64,000 bases of DNA from Cellulosimicrobium funkei (GTDB lineage Bacteria; Actinomycetota; Actinomycetes; Actinomycetales; Cellulomonadaceae). The notes under the pieces were generated by a model. It did no database searches. It was not told the DNA's origin and saw only the letters and a program-made list of their open reading frames with translations. Numbering within the stretch: position 1 is the first letter of the stretch; every line of letters begins with the position of its first letter. Both the position numbers and the translations under genes were made by a program. The stretch is taken from contig NZ_SOZH01000006.1 in assembly GCF_004519295.1 (NCBI RefSeq), positions 186,001 through 250,000 of the forward strand, in the 5' to 3' direction. Below are positions 63,436 to 64,000 of this stretch, piece by piece.

Positions 63436-64000
63436 GTGGTGCTGTACCGAGACGACGCGATCGTGCTGCGCGCCCAGAAGCTGGGCGAGGCGGACCGCAT
63501 CGTCACCCTCCTGACGCGCGAGCACGGGAAGGTGCGCGCCGTCGGCAAGGGCGTGCGCCGCACGTCGTCCCGGTTCGGCGCGCGGCTCGAGCCGTTCATG
63601 CTCGTGGACGTCCAGCTCTACGCGGGCCGGTCGCTGGACACGGTGACGCAGGCGGAGACGATCGGCCCGTACGCGCGCCGGATCTGCGAGGACTACGGCC
63701 TGTACACGGCGGGTGCCGCGATGCTCGAGACCGCGGAGCGCCTCGTCGCCGACGAGCGCGAGCCCGCCGTGCAGCAGTACTGGCTGCTCGCGGGCGCGCT
63801 GCGGGCGCTCTCGGAGCACGCGCACGCGCCGGGGCTCGTGCTCGACTCCTACCTCCTGCGCGCGCTCGCCGTCGCGGGCTGGGCGCCGTCGTTCGTCGAC
63901 TGCGCGCGGTGCGGCGAGCCGGGCCCGCACCACGCGTTCGCCGTCGCGCAGGGCGGGGCCGTGTGCTCGCGCTGCCGCCCGCCGGGCTCGACGGCGCCCG
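63436..64000 (+). CDS. recO: DNA repair protein RecO, 3' end off window
   Basis: About 188 residues are present before the right edge. The N-terminal OB fold is [53 protein letters not shown] (partial). The helical domain follows ([39 protein letters not shown], partial), then the zinc-binding region begins [13 protein letters not shown]...CSRC (two CxxC pairs). RecO loads RecA onto SSB-covered single-stranded DNA with RecR. Genes beyond the edge cannot be seen. Confidence 0.94.
   Translation, partial: MVLYRDDAIVLRAQKLGEADRIVTLLTREHGKVRAVGKGVRRTSSRFGARLEPFMLVDVQLYAGRSLDTVTQAETIGPYARRICEDYGLYTAGAAMLETAERLVADEREPAVQQYWLLAGALRALSEHAHAPGLVLDSYLLRALAVAGWAPSFVDCARCGEPGPHHAFAVAQGGAVCSRCRPPGSTAP

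Overview
The window is about 74-75% G+C (estimated by eye) and reads as the chromosome of a high-GC Gram-positive actinobacterium. Supporting signs are many GTG starts, 4-base ATGA/GTGA stop-start overlaps, GC-stem terminators mostly lacking a T tract, a two-gene Ku/LigD end-joining system and the typical actinobacterial order leuS ... comEA-comEC-holA-rpsT-lepA-hemW-hrcA-dnaJ-rsmE-HIT-phoH-ybeY-corC-era ... leuA ... recO. A Cellulosimicrobium/Cellulomonas-type (Micrococcales) host is my best guess; this is inference from gene order and composition, not a search. No rRNA, tRNA, insertion sequence or CRISPR array was seen. Gene density is high and no stretch over 300 bases lacks a gene or gene remnant.

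Layout. 1-5 kb: metabolic accessory genes (MDR oxidoreductase, VOC protein, alpha/beta hydrolase, amidohydrolase plus beta-propeller lipoprotein). 5-10.1 kb: DNA end-joining genes ligD and ku around a small alarmone synthetase and a DUF1905 gene. 10.2-13.6 kb: VOC protein, a decayed toxin-antitoxin pair, and a divergent TetR/14-TM exporter pair with an operator between them. 13.6-19.8 kb: membrane metallophosphoesterase, YceI protein, DtxR-type regulator, MFS exporter, VKOR protein, YbjQ protein. 19.8-26.8 kb: leuS, a DUF559-like nuclease gene bracketed by two related hairpins, a HerA-like ATPase, DegV protein. 26.9-38.9 kb: competence genes comEA-comEC, holA, rpsT, a PemK-like gene, a DJ-1/PfpI gene, lepA-hemW, a membrane protein. 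39-49 kb: DUF3097, MFS exporter, then the CIRCE-controlled hrcA-dnaJ genes running into rsmE-HIT and phoH-ybeY-corC-era. 49-52.4 kb: two leaderless membrane-protein genes. 52.4-56.2 kb: a minus-strand five-gene cluster (small secreted protein, lipoprotein, peptidoglycan-binding adaptor, ABC ATPase, FtsX/MacB-like permease), the best candidate for an undescribed system. 56.5-64 kb: a DUF7937-like membrane protein, leuA with a leader peptide and LEU-type RNA element, an ABC exporter with its TetR regulator and paired operators, and the start of recO.

Two patterns cut across the window. First, about 20 genes have a -10-like hexamer (TANNNT or CANNAT) followed by exactly 6-7 bases and then the start codon, the hallmark of leaderless mRNAs; these include ligD, ku, leuS, herA-like, comEA, holA, recO and the leuA leader peptide. 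Second, several exporter genes carry a perfect palindrome on or near the promoter (at about 4980, 11895, 17107, 40045, and 60799/60845), suggesting locally controlled efflux.
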